NCBI GenBank assembly: GCA_021154885.1
Contig: JAJKHS010000056.1
Coordinates: 34,836 to 98,835 of the forward strand
Length of the DNA: 64,000 bases
DNA from: Thermoanaerobaculum sp.
GTDB lineage: Bacteria > Acidobacteriota > Thermoanaerobaculia > Multivoradales > UBA5704
Direction of reading: 5' to 3'
Shown here: positions 1 to 8,205 of the stretch, piece by piece
How positions within the stretch are numbered: the stretch's first letter is position 1
Layout of the letters: every line of letters begins with the position of its first letter
Translations under genes and position numbers: made by a program
The notes under the pieces: model-generated
What the model was told of the DNA's origin: nothing
Databases searched by the model: none
Seen by the model: the letters and a program-made list of their open reading frames with translations, nothing else

Positions 1-2
1 GG

Positions 3-152
3 CTCCCTGGGGGTGGCGCCCTCCCCGGACTGGCGGCGCTGTGGGAGAAGGAGGGAGGGATGATTGACCCAAACGGCCAGACGAAAACGGCGGCCCCGGT
101 TCCCCCTCCTCCCGCAACCCTGCTGAACTCCAAGCCCGACGGCATCCAGTGA
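3..152 (+). CDS. C-terminal part of a small secreted-type peptide (WEK..IDPNGQ family), cut by the window edge
   Basis: The frame is open from the window start to TGA at 150-152. Its core, LWEKEGGMIDPNGQ, closely matches TWEKNGMTIDPNGQ in the small signal-peptide protein at 51427-51750, so this is taken as the C-terminal end of a paralogue. The tail after the core is rich in Pro, Thr and Ala. A zinc-motif/TPR gene follows 104 bp downstream on the same strand, exactly as at the second locus. The N-terminus and signal peptide are outside the window. Function is unknown. Support comes from the paralogue match and the conserved gene order, because codon bias alone proves little in such a short stretch. 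Confidence 0.6.
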   Translation, partial: LPGGGALPGLAALWEKEGGMIDPNGQTKTAAPVPPPPATLLNSKPDGIQ

Positions 153-255
153 TCAGCCGGCCGGGGGTAGCCGAAGATGACCGCCCCCGGCATGCCCGGA
201 ACTGGCAACCGGGGACTGCCTTGTGAGAGAATTCGCAGGAAAGGGGGAAAGACCT

Positions 256-1617
256 GTGGACCATCATCCGACGGCGGCAGAGCTGGAAGGGTTCGTCCTC
301 GGCAGCATCTCCGCCGAGGGCGCCCAGGCTGTAATCACCCACCTCGTCCACGGCTGCCGGACGTGCAGCTCCGTGATGGCGCCGTACCTTTCGATGCTGC
401 TCGGCCAGGGGGGCCGCCGCTTCGCGGCTCCCCCTCCTGTCCGGGAAGATCCCTATGACGGCGCCCTGAACCGGGCGCTCGACTCCATCCGGCGGCTCGG
501 CGTGCCGCTGCCGGCCGTCAAGACCCAGGAACAGAAGAAGCGGGAGGCTGTGGACCTGCTCACCTCCCGCGGGCTCGAAGGGCTCCAGGACGTGCCGGAG
601 GACCTCCAGGGGCTCCCCCTCTACGAGGCGCTGCTGGAGCGGAGCTGGGCCTTGCGCCACGAGGACCCTGTCCTGATGGTGCAGCTCGCCCAATTCGCCG
701 CGCTCCTCGCCGACCGGCACGATGACGGTGAGCTCAACAGCCAGGAGCTGGCCGACCTCCGGTTGCGCGCCTGGGTTGAGCTGGGGAACGCCTACCGCGT
801 GGCGGACGAGCTGGACCGAGCCGACGACGCCTTGGGCCGCGCCGCGCAGCTCTTCCTCGCCGGCAGTGGGGACGAGATCCTGGGAGCACGCTTCTTCGAC
901 GTCCAGGCTTCCATGTTCGCGTCCCGACGCCAATTCGAGCTGGCGTGCACGTGCCTAGACATTGTGGCCGGCATTTACCGGAGGCACGAGGACGAGCACC
1001 TTGTCGGTCGCACGCTCATCAGCAAGGGCATTTACATCGGGTACAAGGGAGACGCCGAAGAGGCAGTCCAGTTAATTGCTCAAGGCTTGGAGCTCTTGGA
1101 CGAGCAACGCGACCCAGGACTTATTTTCTCCACCATCCAAAATCAGGCTTGGCTTCTCGTGGATTGCGGGCGTTTCCGGGAGGCCCGCTACGCGCTTTGG
1201 GAGCTGCAGAGACGTCATCTTGGCGGCCGCGTCAACGAGTTGAAGGTCCGCTGGCTGGAGGGGCACATCTTCGTTGGCCTGAATGACTTCGACCACGCCG
1301 AGCGCGCCTTGCAGCAGGTGAAAGAAGGCTTCGAGGAGAACGGCCTGGGATACAAGGCGGCGCTGGCCGGGCTGGAGTTGGCAGCGGTCTGGCTACAACG
1401 GAACCGCCTCGAGTCCGCGGAGAAGATGGCCCTGGAATGCACCCAGACCTTCCTCTCACTGGGCATCCAGCGAGAGCTCTTGGCCTCGGTCCTGGTGCTC
1501 CGGAAGGCGGCCGAGAAGCGGTGCCTGACCCTCACCCTCCTCAACCAGGTCATCGACACCCTGCGCGAGGTGGAGTGGGGTTCGAGGAACGGCTTCAAGC
1601 CGCTGGTGGAGCCGTAG
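256..1617 (+). CDS. Zinc-motif/TPR-repeat protein (cassette copy 1)
   Basis: A soluble protein of about 453 residues. The N-terminus has a His-Pro plus Hx4Cx2C pattern (H29, C34, C37), resembling the zinc-binding head of anti-sigma factors. From about residue 140 it is built of helical TPR-like repeats (for example around LGNAYRVADELDRADDAL). There is no membrane segment, so it would act in the cytoplasm, probably by protein-protein contacts. The GTG start at 256 is preferred over the in-frame GTG at 223 because a purine-rich AGGGGG lies 8 nt upstream and the paralogue at 50011-51279 starts at the equivalent place. Both copies follow a small secreted-peptide gene. Partner and role are unknown. 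Confidence 0.75.
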   Translation: MDHHPTAAELEGFVLGSISAEGAQAVITHLVHGCRTCSSVMAPYLSMLLGQGGRRFAAPPPVREDPYDGALNRALDSIRRLGVPLPAVKTQEQKKREAVDLLTSRGLEGLQDVPEDLQGLPLYEALLERSWALRHEDPVLMVQLAQFAALLADRHDDGELNSQELADLRLRAWVELGNAYRVADELDRADDALGRAAQLFLAGSGDEILGARFFDVQASMFASRRQFELACTCLDIVAGIYRRHEDEHLVGRTLISKGIYIGYKGDAEEAVQLIAQGLELLDEQRDPGLIFSTIQNQAWLLVDCGRFREARYALWELQRRHLGGRVNELKVRWLEGHIFVGLNDFDHAERALQQVKEGFEENGLGYKAALAGLELAAVWLQRNRLESAEKMALECTQTFLSLGIQRELLASVLVLRKAAEKRCLTLTLLNQVIDTLREVEWGSRNGFKPLVEP

Positions 1618-1666
1618 GAGCGGTACCGCCACCGGCCGCTCTGGGCCCCTGACTGTCCCATACGCG

Positions 1667-1816
1667 CTAACTTTGCTTAGAGTAGGGGCGGGTCTGGAGG
1701 GGTGGGAGGGGGCTCGACCCGCCCTGCACCGTCGAAATCGTCTCCGTCAGGGCGGGTCTAGCCCCCAACCTGCCGTCCAGACCCGCCCCTACCCTAGGCA
1801 TCGAGGTCAAAGTTAG
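1667..1816. repeat. 150-bp nested palindromic element (REP/MITE-like)
   Basis: The ends CTAACTTTG (1667-1675) and CAAAGTTAG (1808-1816) are inverted. Inside, a perfect 17-bp inverted repeat lies at 1682-1698 and 1776-1792 (GTAGGGGCGGGTCTGGA and its complement). Further inside is a GACCCGCCCTG/CAGGGCGGGTC pair. The whole could fold into one long hairpin. It lies between convergent genes (the TPR gene and the XRE gene), so it could also stop transcription from both sides. No transposase is present. Confidence 0.7.
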
Positions 1817-1835
1817 GGCCCCTGGGACCCTGCCC

Positions 1836-2219
1836 CTACCTCCCAGCCCGGCCCAGCATCTTCTCCAATGTCGCCTTCAACATGATCTGAAGCTGCTCTT
1901 CGGAGTACGCCGAGGCGTGGACGGGCGGCGGAGGAGGCTGCAACTGCACGTTTTGCAGCAGGTCCCGCAGCCTGGACGAAGCGAGCGAGCCCGCCGGATT
2001 GCGCGGATAGGCCAGCGAGAAGAACTCCGCCGGATCGATACCCGCCGCCCGGCAGATGCGGATCACGTGGTCGAGCCGCAGCTCGCTCGCGCCGGACAGC
2101 AGCTTGCTGACATAGCTCGGGCTCATCCCCAGGCGGCGCGCAACCTCCCGGTTCGTGATACCGAGGATCTTCAGACTCACCTTCAACAGGTTGACGAGCC
2201 GATCGGTCTCTGGGTCCAT
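1836..2219 (-). CDS. XRE-type helix-turn-helix transcriptional regulator
   Basis: A protein of 127 residues. A Cro/C1-type HTH occupies about residues 12-60 (TNREVARRLGMSPSYVSKLLSGA). A Pro-rich linker and a short charged helix follow. I chose ATG at 2219 (MDPETDRL). The alternative GTG at 2237 would overlap a good minus-strand -10 box, and the predicted transcript begins within a few bases of 2219, so the mRNA may be leaderless. The gene is divergent from the hypothetical gene at 2408, whose promoter carries a perfect TCTAG-AA-CTAGA palindrome that this regulator may bind. The target is inferred, not shown. Confidence 0.8.
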   Translation of the reverse strand: MDPETDRLVNLLKVSLKILGITNREVARRLGMSPSYVSKLLSGASELRLDHVIRICRAAGIDPAEFFSLAYPRNPAGSLASSRLRDLLQNVQLQPPPPPVHASAYSEEQLQIMLKATLEKMLGRAGR

Positions 2220-2228
2220 GATGGGATT

Positions 2229-2257
2229 ATCGTACACAAATATCTCGCCGGTTACAA
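2229..2257 (-). promoter_or_regulatory. Promoter of the XRE regulator
   Basis: On the minus strand, TTGTAA (-35, 2252-2257) and TACGAT (-10, 2229-2234) are separated by exactly 17 bp. Transcription would begin near 2222, almost at the ATG at 2219, suggesting a leaderless message. Confidence 0.5.
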
Positions 2258-2279
2258 GAAACTCGCCTGAAGGTCGTTG

Positions 2280-2312
2280 TTGACAAATGGGAACACCTGG
2301 TCTAGAACTAGA
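2280..2312 (+). promoter_or_regulatory. Sigma-70-type promoter with overlapping palindromic operator
   Basis: TTGACA (2280-2285), a 17-bp spacer and TAGAAC (2303-2308) form a good housekeeping promoter driving the gene at 2408. The perfect inverted repeat TCTAGAACTAGA (2301-2312) covers the -10 box. It is placed where a repressor would act, and the divergent XRE protein is the obvious candidate. Confidence 0.6.
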
Positions 2313-2407
2313 GTCGCCGAGGAGATGGCGGGTGCACGCGATTTCCTGAGGCGGTCCAGCGACGCCTATTGCGTCGCTCGGAAATCCCGAACGTGGGAGG
2401 AGAGATC

Positions 2408-2896
2408 ATGAGCACACGGCGGCCTGAGTCCCTGAATGCCTTCAGCGCGGAGTATCTGGATGCGGTAAAGCAGCACGACGAGCCTTCGACGTCGCTCGAA
2501 GCGGACACGTCGGGCCCCTTCTCGCTCGTCGAGCAGGAGGGGATGCTGGCCCTGTTCCGGACCTGGGAGAGCGCCGAGAGGGGGGACGTGCCGCAGGCGC
2601 TCTTCCGCCATCGGGAGACGGCGCTGCTCTTCCAGGCCATCTGGCCGGCGGTGGGCCGCCACCCCCTCTTCCAACTGCGGCCCTCGCCGTCCACCCGGGG
2701 CTTCGAGCTGGAGCAGGAGGGCGGCGAGCTCGTGGGCAGCCTCAAGCACTTCAATCCCGACGCCGTCCTCGGCGGTCACTTCGCCTCCTATCTCACCCGC
2801 ACTCCCCCGAGCCTGGCCCTGGTCCTCGAAGCCTGTGGCCCGACCACTCAGAGACACATCGGCCAAATCCTGGGAGCCCGGATCTTCGAGCGCTGA
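2408..2896 (+). CDS. Hypothetical protein divergent from XRE regulator
   Basis: A protein of 162 residues with no family I recognise. It is predicted soluble, with no signal peptide or membrane segment, and is acidic in the first half (DEPSTSLEADTSGPF) and helix-rich in the middle. The ATG at 2408 (MSTRRPESL) is chosen because GGGAGGAGAG lies just upstream. A strong promoter with a palindromic operator sits about 100 bp before it, facing away from the XRE gene at 1836-2219, so the two probably form a divergent regulatory pair. A degenerate 21-bp repeat array begins right after its stop codon. Confidence 0.6.
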   Translation: MSTRRPESLNAFSAEYLDAVKQHDEPSTSLEADTSGPFSLVEQEGMLALFRTWESAERGDVPQALFRHRETALLFQAIWPAVGRHPLFQLRPSPSTRGFELEQEGGELVGSLKHFNPDAVLGGHFASYLTRTPPSLALVLEACGPTTQRHIGQILGARIFER

Positions 2897-2897
2897 C

Positions 2898-3113
2898 CTC
2901 GGCGCTTCGCGAAGCCCGGTCCGCGCCTCGCGAGTTTTCGCAACGGGCTCGCCAGCCCCGGTCCGGGCCTCGCCAGCCCCAGTCCCCGCTTCGCGAGTTT
3001 TCGTAACGGCCTTGCGAAGCCCGGTCCGCGCTTGGCGAGCCCGCGGGAGGCCTCGCGAAGCCGGGAACGGGCCTCGCGAGGCCCGGAACGGGGCTGGCGA
3101 GGCCGCGGGGGAG
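2898..3113. repeat. Degenerate 21-bp tandem repeat array, locus A
   Basis: About ten imperfect units of 20-22 bp, of the type CCTCGCGAAGCCCGGTCCGCG, alternate with variants ending in GAGTTTTCGCAACGG. Most units carry the palindrome TCGCGA or a near form. The array fills most of the gap between the gene ending at 2896 and the toxin-antitoxin promoter. A related but more decayed array lies near 51880-52120. Because the period is a multiple of three, several frames stay open with seven-residue repeats. I do not call these genes. Confidence 0.7.
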
Positions 3114-3194
3114 GTTGAACAGGCCGGTCACCGAAAACCGTCCGCCAGATCGCACTCGCTTTACCCGAGGTCGAAGAGTTGATGCGACGTCCCC

Positions 3195-3234
3195 TTGACT
3201 TGCTGAGCTTGCCCATTGTACAGTTTTCTGTACA
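3195..3234 (+). promoter_or_regulatory. yefM-yoeB promoter/operator with two TGTACA cores
   Basis: A -35-like TTGACT lies at 3195-3200. Two TGTACA palindromes lie at 3217-3222 and 3229-3234, 12 bp centre to centre, 16 bp before the antitoxin ATG. In E. coli the YefM-YoeB complex binds operators with the same TGTACA core to repress its own operon, so autoregulation of the same kind is expected here. Confidence 0.7.
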
Positions 3235-3250
3235 GAAGAGGTAAGTCACC

Positions 3251-3502
3251 ATGGACTCGATTTCTTACACCACAGTACGGGCTCGACTGGCCAAGACCAT
3301 GGACCACGTTTGCGAGAGTCACGAACCCGTCATCATCACCCGCAGCGGCCAAGCGGCGGTAGTGATGCTCTCGCTCGCGGACTACAACTCCCTCGAAGAG
3401 ACGGCCTATCTGCTGCGCAGCCCCAAGAACGCGAAGCGTTTGCTTGAGGCGATTGCCGATCTTGAACGGGGTGGTGGCACGGAACGAGAGCTCGCCGAGT
3501 GA
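3251..3502 (+). CDS. yefM: Type II antitoxin, Phd/YefM family
   Basis: An 83-residue antitoxin. The N-terminal DNA-binding fold is recognisable from YTTVRARLAKTMDHV and the family signature EPVIITRSGQAAVVMLS. The C-terminal part (YLLRSPKNAKRLLEAIADL) is the segment that wraps the toxin in YefM. It neutralises the YoeB RNase encoded next to it and, together with it, should repress the operon at the TGTACA operator just upstream. The stop codon overlaps the toxin GTG by four bases (GTGA), giving translational coupling with antitoxin first. Confidence 0.9.
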   Translation: MDSISYTTVRARLAKTMDHVCESHEPVIITRSGQAAVVMLSLADYNSLEETAYLLRSPKNAKRLLEAIADLERGGGTERELAE

Positions 3503-3753
3503 AGCTCATCTTCTCCGAGCAGGCTTGGGAGGACTACCTGTATTGGCAGAAGACGGACCGCAAGGTGCTGGCACGGATCAACAACCTCATTCAAAAAATC
3601 CAGCGCGAGCCGTTTGGCGGCGTCGGTAAGCCAGAGCCGCTGAAGCACGCCTTCACGGGCTACTGGTCGCGCCGGATCAACGACGAGCACAGGATCATCT
3701 ACAAGATTCGAGACGACTCCGTTCTCATCGCTCAGCTCCGCTATCACTACTAG
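3499..3753 (+). CDS. yoeB: Type II toxin YoeB, ribosome-dependent mRNA interferase
   Basis: Exactly 84 residues, the same length as E. coli YoeB. The catalytic set is intact and in register: E46 (KPEPLK), R65 (DEHRIIY) and the C-terminal H83-Y84 (RYHY). The family signature [12 protein letters not shown] is present. It cleaves mRNA in the ribosomal A site when freed from YefM. The GTG start overlaps the antitoxin stop. All key residues are kept, so the toxin is probably active. Confidence 0.93.
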   Translation: MKLIFSEQAWEDYLYWQKTDRKVLARINNLIQKIQREPFGGVGKPEPLKHAFTGYWSRRINDEHRIIYKIRDDSVLIAQLRYHY

Positions 3754-3808
3754 AGGCCGGAGTCAGGGGCGAGGAAAAGCCCGGCGGAAACCGGCTAGAA
3801 TCCCACCC

Positions 3809-4834
<1,026 letters not shown>

Positions 4835-4857
4835 CGTCGACCGGTAAAATCGCCGCG

Positions 4858-5730
4858 ATGCGCCACGCCGCCCTGATCTACAACCCGCGGTCGGGGCGCC
4901 AGCGGCACGCCCAGGTGCTGGGCGCCATCCTGGCGACGCTGCGCGCCGGGGGGTTCGACGTCGAGCCCTCGCCCACCGCCCATGCCGGGCACGCCACCGA
5001 GCTGGCGCGCGAGAAGGGGCGGGAGGTGGAGGTGGTGTTCGCCTTCGGCGGCGACGGCACCATGCGGGAGGTGGCGGCCGGTCTGCTGGGGAGCCCCGCG
5101 GCCCTGGGGGTGATCCCCGGGGGGACGGCCAATCTGCTGGGCCTCGCCCTGGGGCTGCCGCGGGACCCGGTGGCGGCCGCGGCTCTCCTGCCGACGCTCC
5201 CCGTCCGGCCGTTCGACGTCGGCCTCGCGGGGGGGAGCCCCTTCCTCATGATGGTCTCGGCCGGGCTCGACGCGGCCGTCCTGGGATCGCTCGACATCCG
5301 GCTCAAGCGGCGGTTCGGCAAGGCGGCCATCGTCGGCCATGGGCTGCGGGAGTGGTGGCGCTATCCCTTCCCCGTCCTCGGCCTGGTCGCCGACGGCGAG
5401 CGGATGGAGGCCACCTTCGCCGCCGTGGCCAACATTCCGTTCTATGGCGGCGCCTTTCGCCTCGCCCCGGACGCCCGATTTGACGACGGCTGGCTCGACC
5501 TGGTGCTCTTTCGCGGCACGGGGCGCGCCGCCGCGCTATCTTTCACGGCAGACGTGCTCCGCTCCGCCCATGTCCGCCGCCGCGACGTCGCCGTGAAGCG
5601 CGTCCGCGAGGTGCTCTTCGAGGCGCCGGCCGGCGCGCCGGCCCAGGTGGACGGCGACCTCTGCCCGGAGCGGCTGCCCCTGCCGGTCCGGCTGGCGCCG
5701 GAGCGATTGTCCGTGCTGGCACCCGGATAG
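4858..5730 (+). CDS. Diacylglycerol/lipid kinase family protein
   Basis: A 290-residue soluble kinase of the DagK/YegS/LCB5 family. The nucleotide-binding signature GGDGT is at residues 64-68, followed by the GVIPGGTANLLG loop. The N-terminus YNPRSGR and the C-terminal AQVDGDLCPE segment are also typical. These enzymes transfer a phosphate from ATP to a lipid hydroxyl, usually diacylglycerol, at the membrane surface. The exact substrate cannot be read from sequence. It follows ruvB closely and precedes a DoxX gene. Confidence 0.88.
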   Translation: MRHAALIYNPRSGRQRHAQVLGAILATLRAGGFDVEPSPTAHAGHATELAREKGREVEVVFAFGGDGTMREVAAGLLGSPAALGVIPGGTANLLGLALGLPRDPVAAAALLPTLPVRPFDVGLAGGSPFLMMVSAGLDAAVLGSLDIRLKRRFGKAAIVGHGLREWWRYPFPVLGLVADGERMEATFAAVANIPFYGGAFRLAPDARFDDGWLDLVLFRGTGRAAALSFTADVLRSAHVRRRDVAVKRVREVLFEAPAGAPAQVDGDLCPERLPLPVRLAPERLSVLAPG

Positions 5731-5763
5731 GAAGAGAATGCCGGTCTGAAAAGGAGAGGTCGA

Positions 5764-6225
5764 ATGCTGAGAAAGCTGATGCAGACGGACGACGACGTCG
5801 GGATGCTGATCGTGCGCCTCGCCCTGGGGATCGTAATGTTCCCCCACGGCGCTCAGAAGCTGCTGGGCTGGTTCGGCGGCCAGGGCTTCGCGGGGACGAT
5901 GCACGGCATGACCGGCATGGGGCTGCCGGCCGCACTGGTGGTCCTGGTGATCGTCACCGAATTTTTCGGCTCCCTGTCCCTGATCACCGGCTTCCTCGGA
6001 CGCGTGGGCGCCCTCGGCATCCTCTGCCTGATGCTGGGCGCCATCTTCATGGTGCACCTGCCCTACGGCTTCTTCATGAACTGGATGGGGAACCAGAAGG
6101 GGGAGGGATACGAATACCACCTCCTGGCGATCGGCATCGCCCTGGCGGTGATGGTGCGGGGAAGCGGCAGCCTGTCGATCGACCGCGCGCGGTCGGACAA
6201 GGGGAGCTATTACTTCAGAAGGTAG
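5764..6225 (+). CDS. DoxX family integral membrane protein
   Basis: A 153-residue protein with four predicted membrane segments. The DoxX signature near the N-terminus (RLALGIVMFPHGAQKLLGWFGG) fits the family. The AGGAGAG 8 nt before the ATG supports the start. DoxX proteins are inner-membrane proteins linked in different organisms to respiratory quinone oxidation or sulfur/redox chemistry. No partner gene here narrows the role. The downstream gene is convergent. Confidence 0.85.
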   Translation: MLRKLMQTDDDVGMLIVRLALGIVMFPHGAQKLLGWFGGQGFAGTMHGMTGMGLPAALVVLVIVTEFFGSLSLITGFLGRVGALGILCLMLGAIFMVHLPYGFFMNWMGNQKGEGYEYHLLAIGIALAVMVRGSGSLSIDRARSDKGSYYFRR

Positions 6226-6288
6226 GGGCAGGTCAGGCAGTCTGACGGCAATCCGTAGCGCTCCGCGACAGGTCGAACGCGGTGCGGC

Positions 6289-6897
6289 TCACGGCAGTAT
6301 CTCACCGCCCGAGAGCCTGATAATTGTGTTCACGAATGCCTTGAGCTCGGGGCAGGCCTCAATGGAGACCGAGAGATCGTTGTCCTTCAGTATGCGAAGA
6401 GCGTCTCGGGGTTTCACGTAGCTGTCGCGGCACTTCCCGCGCTCAAAGATTTCCTTGATCCGTGTGGCCGGAGGGCGGTTGTGGTTCACTTGTTCGGGCG
6501 GACCCGAGGGCCCGCGCATGTTGTGCTTGGCAAGCTTCTGGACTGTCGGCCAATACGGTAGGAGCCAAGCTTCGAAGTCGTGATGAGCTACATGTGGATA
6601 GAAGCGCTCGTTACCGCCAACCCACTCTCTCATCTTCGCCTTCGCGTCCGCGGCGTCCGTGAAATCGGATGTACCCGTATACACATCTGTGAGTGCGATG
6701 ACGGCATCGGACGGCGGGCGCTTGGTCAGTAGGTCCTCGACAATCCGGCGCAGTCTGTCACCTTTCGGGATTCGCCCGTCAAAAGGCCGAACGGAGAGGC
6801 TCGGCATCTTGCGAGCCAAGTGACGAGAGAGAACGTCCCGGAGGGAAGGTAGAAAGACTCGCTCCGTCTCTCCCTCGACGAGAATGGTGATCTTCAC
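6289..6897 (-). CDS. DUF4276 (TOPRIM-like) protein, partner of upstream AAA ATPase
   Basis: A 202-residue protein starting MKITILVEGETERVFL, a TOPRIM-type glutamate motif. Further family marks are the acidic ALTDVYTGTSDF strand, HHDFEAWLLP, and a conserved VNHNRPPATRIKEIF segment, the DUF4276 pattern. Such proteins probably hold metal in a TOPRIM-like fold and may act as nucleases. Its ATG overlaps the stop of the AAA ATPase gene by four bases, so the two are translated together. The pair resembles ATPase-TOPRIM anti-phage modules (OLD, PARIS-type). Base composition is less GC-biased than the neighbours, consistent with transfer. Function is inferred. Confidence 0.8.
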   Translation of the reverse strand: MKITILVEGETERVFLPSLRDVLSRHLARKMPSLSVRPFDGRIPKGDRLRRIVEDLLTKRPPSDAVIALTDVYTGTSDFTDAADAKAKMREWVGGNERFYPHVAHHDFEAWLLPYWPTVQKLAKHNMRGPSGPPEQVNHNRPPATRIKEIFERGKCRDSYVKPRDALRILKDNDLSVSIEACPELKAFVNTIIRLSGGEILP

Positions 6898-8036
6898 GAC
6901 GACGCCCCTAACCGCCTCGTGCGCCAGAGTTCGTCCAAGCTATAGTCCGCGAGCCAGTCATCAATCTGCATCGTGTCCGCCCACGTGAGCTTGGCTGACC
7001 CGTCCTCCGTTTCCACGACCAGGAGTTCCTCTGGCGTGAGGAAGCGCACGAGTCGGTCCGAGTGAGTCGCAACGATGATCTGGCTGCGTGACGATGCCTC
7101 CCGCATCAATTTCACGAGCAGACTCTGCAACTCTGGATGCAGACTCACCTCAGGCTCGTCGAGCAAGGTAATGGGCGGGAGGTCGCGGCTACCAAGCAGG
7201 GTGGCGAGCCACAAGAAGCGAAGAGTACCCTCGGAGAGCTGATGCATGTACATCGGCCGGGAGTAATTCTTGTCCTTCCATGTCAAGGCCAGCATGCCGG
7301 CAGCCGCAGGTGGGAAAGCAAGCCGCTCGAAGTCCGGAAAGGCTGAAAAGAGGGTGTCTTCCAGCACTTCGAAGCGTTCAGGATCGTTCTCGCGGAGCGA
7401 GTAGAGGCAGGGTACAAGATCTTCGCCCTGAGAGCCTGGAAGACTTGCCGGCCGCATCTGCTGGGGCAGACGAACAGACGACTTGGGACCGACGTTTAAG
7501 GATGCGTAGAACGCGGTCCCTGCGAGCGTCTGTCGGAGTTCCTCAGGCTCACGAAACATCTTGGGCACCTGCGAAAGTGCCGTCTCGAGTGGGTTCAAAG
7601 CCCAGTCCGGTCGAACGAGATTTGACTCCCGCGTGTCGAAGTATCGAACGTTTCCGTTTTCCGCCTCGATATGCTTAAATGGACTTCGCTTGCCACGGTT
7701 CTGCGTTAACAACTCTCGCTGAATCCAGTATCCTTGGCCCTGTGGCTCAAGCCGGAAGCCATAGTTGAGTGGCTGATAGCCCGGGACTGGAGAGGACACG
7801 TCGAGCTCGATCGCCGTCGCCTTGTCGCGCGTAAGGATGTCACCGATCCCTCCAAGGTCGGAGATCCTGGCGGACATTTGCCCATTACAGGACGCGGAAA
7901 GGAGGGATAGCACTTCCAAGAAAGAGGTCTTCCCCGAGCCGTTCGTGCCGATGAGCACACTGAAGGGCTTCATTTTGAGATCCACATCGTGCAATCGCCG
8001 GTAACCGCGTATGAGGAGGTGATTGAGAGTCGTCAT
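6894..8036 (-). CDS. AAA family (AAA_21/OLD-like) ATPase, candidate defence protein
   Basis: A 380-residue SMC/ABC-type ATPase. Walker A GTNGSGKT is at residues 30-37, the ABC signature LSEG at 267-270, Walker B TLLDEP at 290-295 and the H-loop histidine at 325 (VATHSD). This layout is that of AAA_21/OLD-like ATPases that pair with nuclease or TOPRIM partners. The DUF4276 gene overlaps its stop codon. The N-terminal LNHLLIRGYRRL is the usual RecF-like start. The two genes stand alone between housekeeping genes, which suggests an inserted accessory module. Whether it protects against phage is not shown by sequence. Confidence 0.85.
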   Translation of the reverse strand: MTTLNHLLIRGYRRLHDVDLKMKPFSVLIGTNGSGKTSFLEVLSLLSASCNGQMSARISDLGGIGDILTRDKATAIELDVSSPVPGYQPLNYGFRLEPQGQGYWIQRELLTQNRGKRSPFKHIEAENGNVRYFDTRESNLVRPDWALNPLETALSQVPKMFREPEELRQTLAGTAFYASLNVGPKSSVRLPQQMRPASLPGSQGEDLVPCLYSLRENDPERFEVLEDTLFSAFPDFERLAFPPAAAGMLALTWKDKNYSRPMYMHQLSEGTLRFLWLATLLGSRDLPPITLLDEPEVSLHPELQSLLVKLMREASSRSQIIVATHSDRLVRFLTPEELLVVETEDGSAKLTWADTMQIDDWLADYSLDELWRTRRLGASS

Positions 8037-8205
8037 GGGGTCTCATTTACTAGTCGGTCCCTCAAGCTCGTCGCTCCTGCTGCACAAGGCCTCCACGAAG
8101 AATGATTACCATCCCGACACTTCGGCCGCCTCACTAGATACTGGCCTGCAGGTGTGTGAATCTGGTCATCCTCGTTCGACGTTAAGACAGCCGGTCGCCG
8201 GCATT

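Noticed and set aside
1667..1816. Palindromic element considered as an insertion sequence
   Set aside because: No transposase frame and only 150 bp. At most a non-autonomous element.
2898..3113. Repeat array considered as CRISPR
   Set aside because: Units are 20-22 bp, degenerate, directly abutting and without unique spacers. No cas genes are in the window.
2848..3252. Long minus-strand reading frame of heptapeptide repeats (LARPGPG-like) over the 21-bp array
   Set aside because: Repeats of a multiple of three keep all frames open. There is no ribosome site, the frame is not conserved at locus B, and another frame on the plus strand is equally open.
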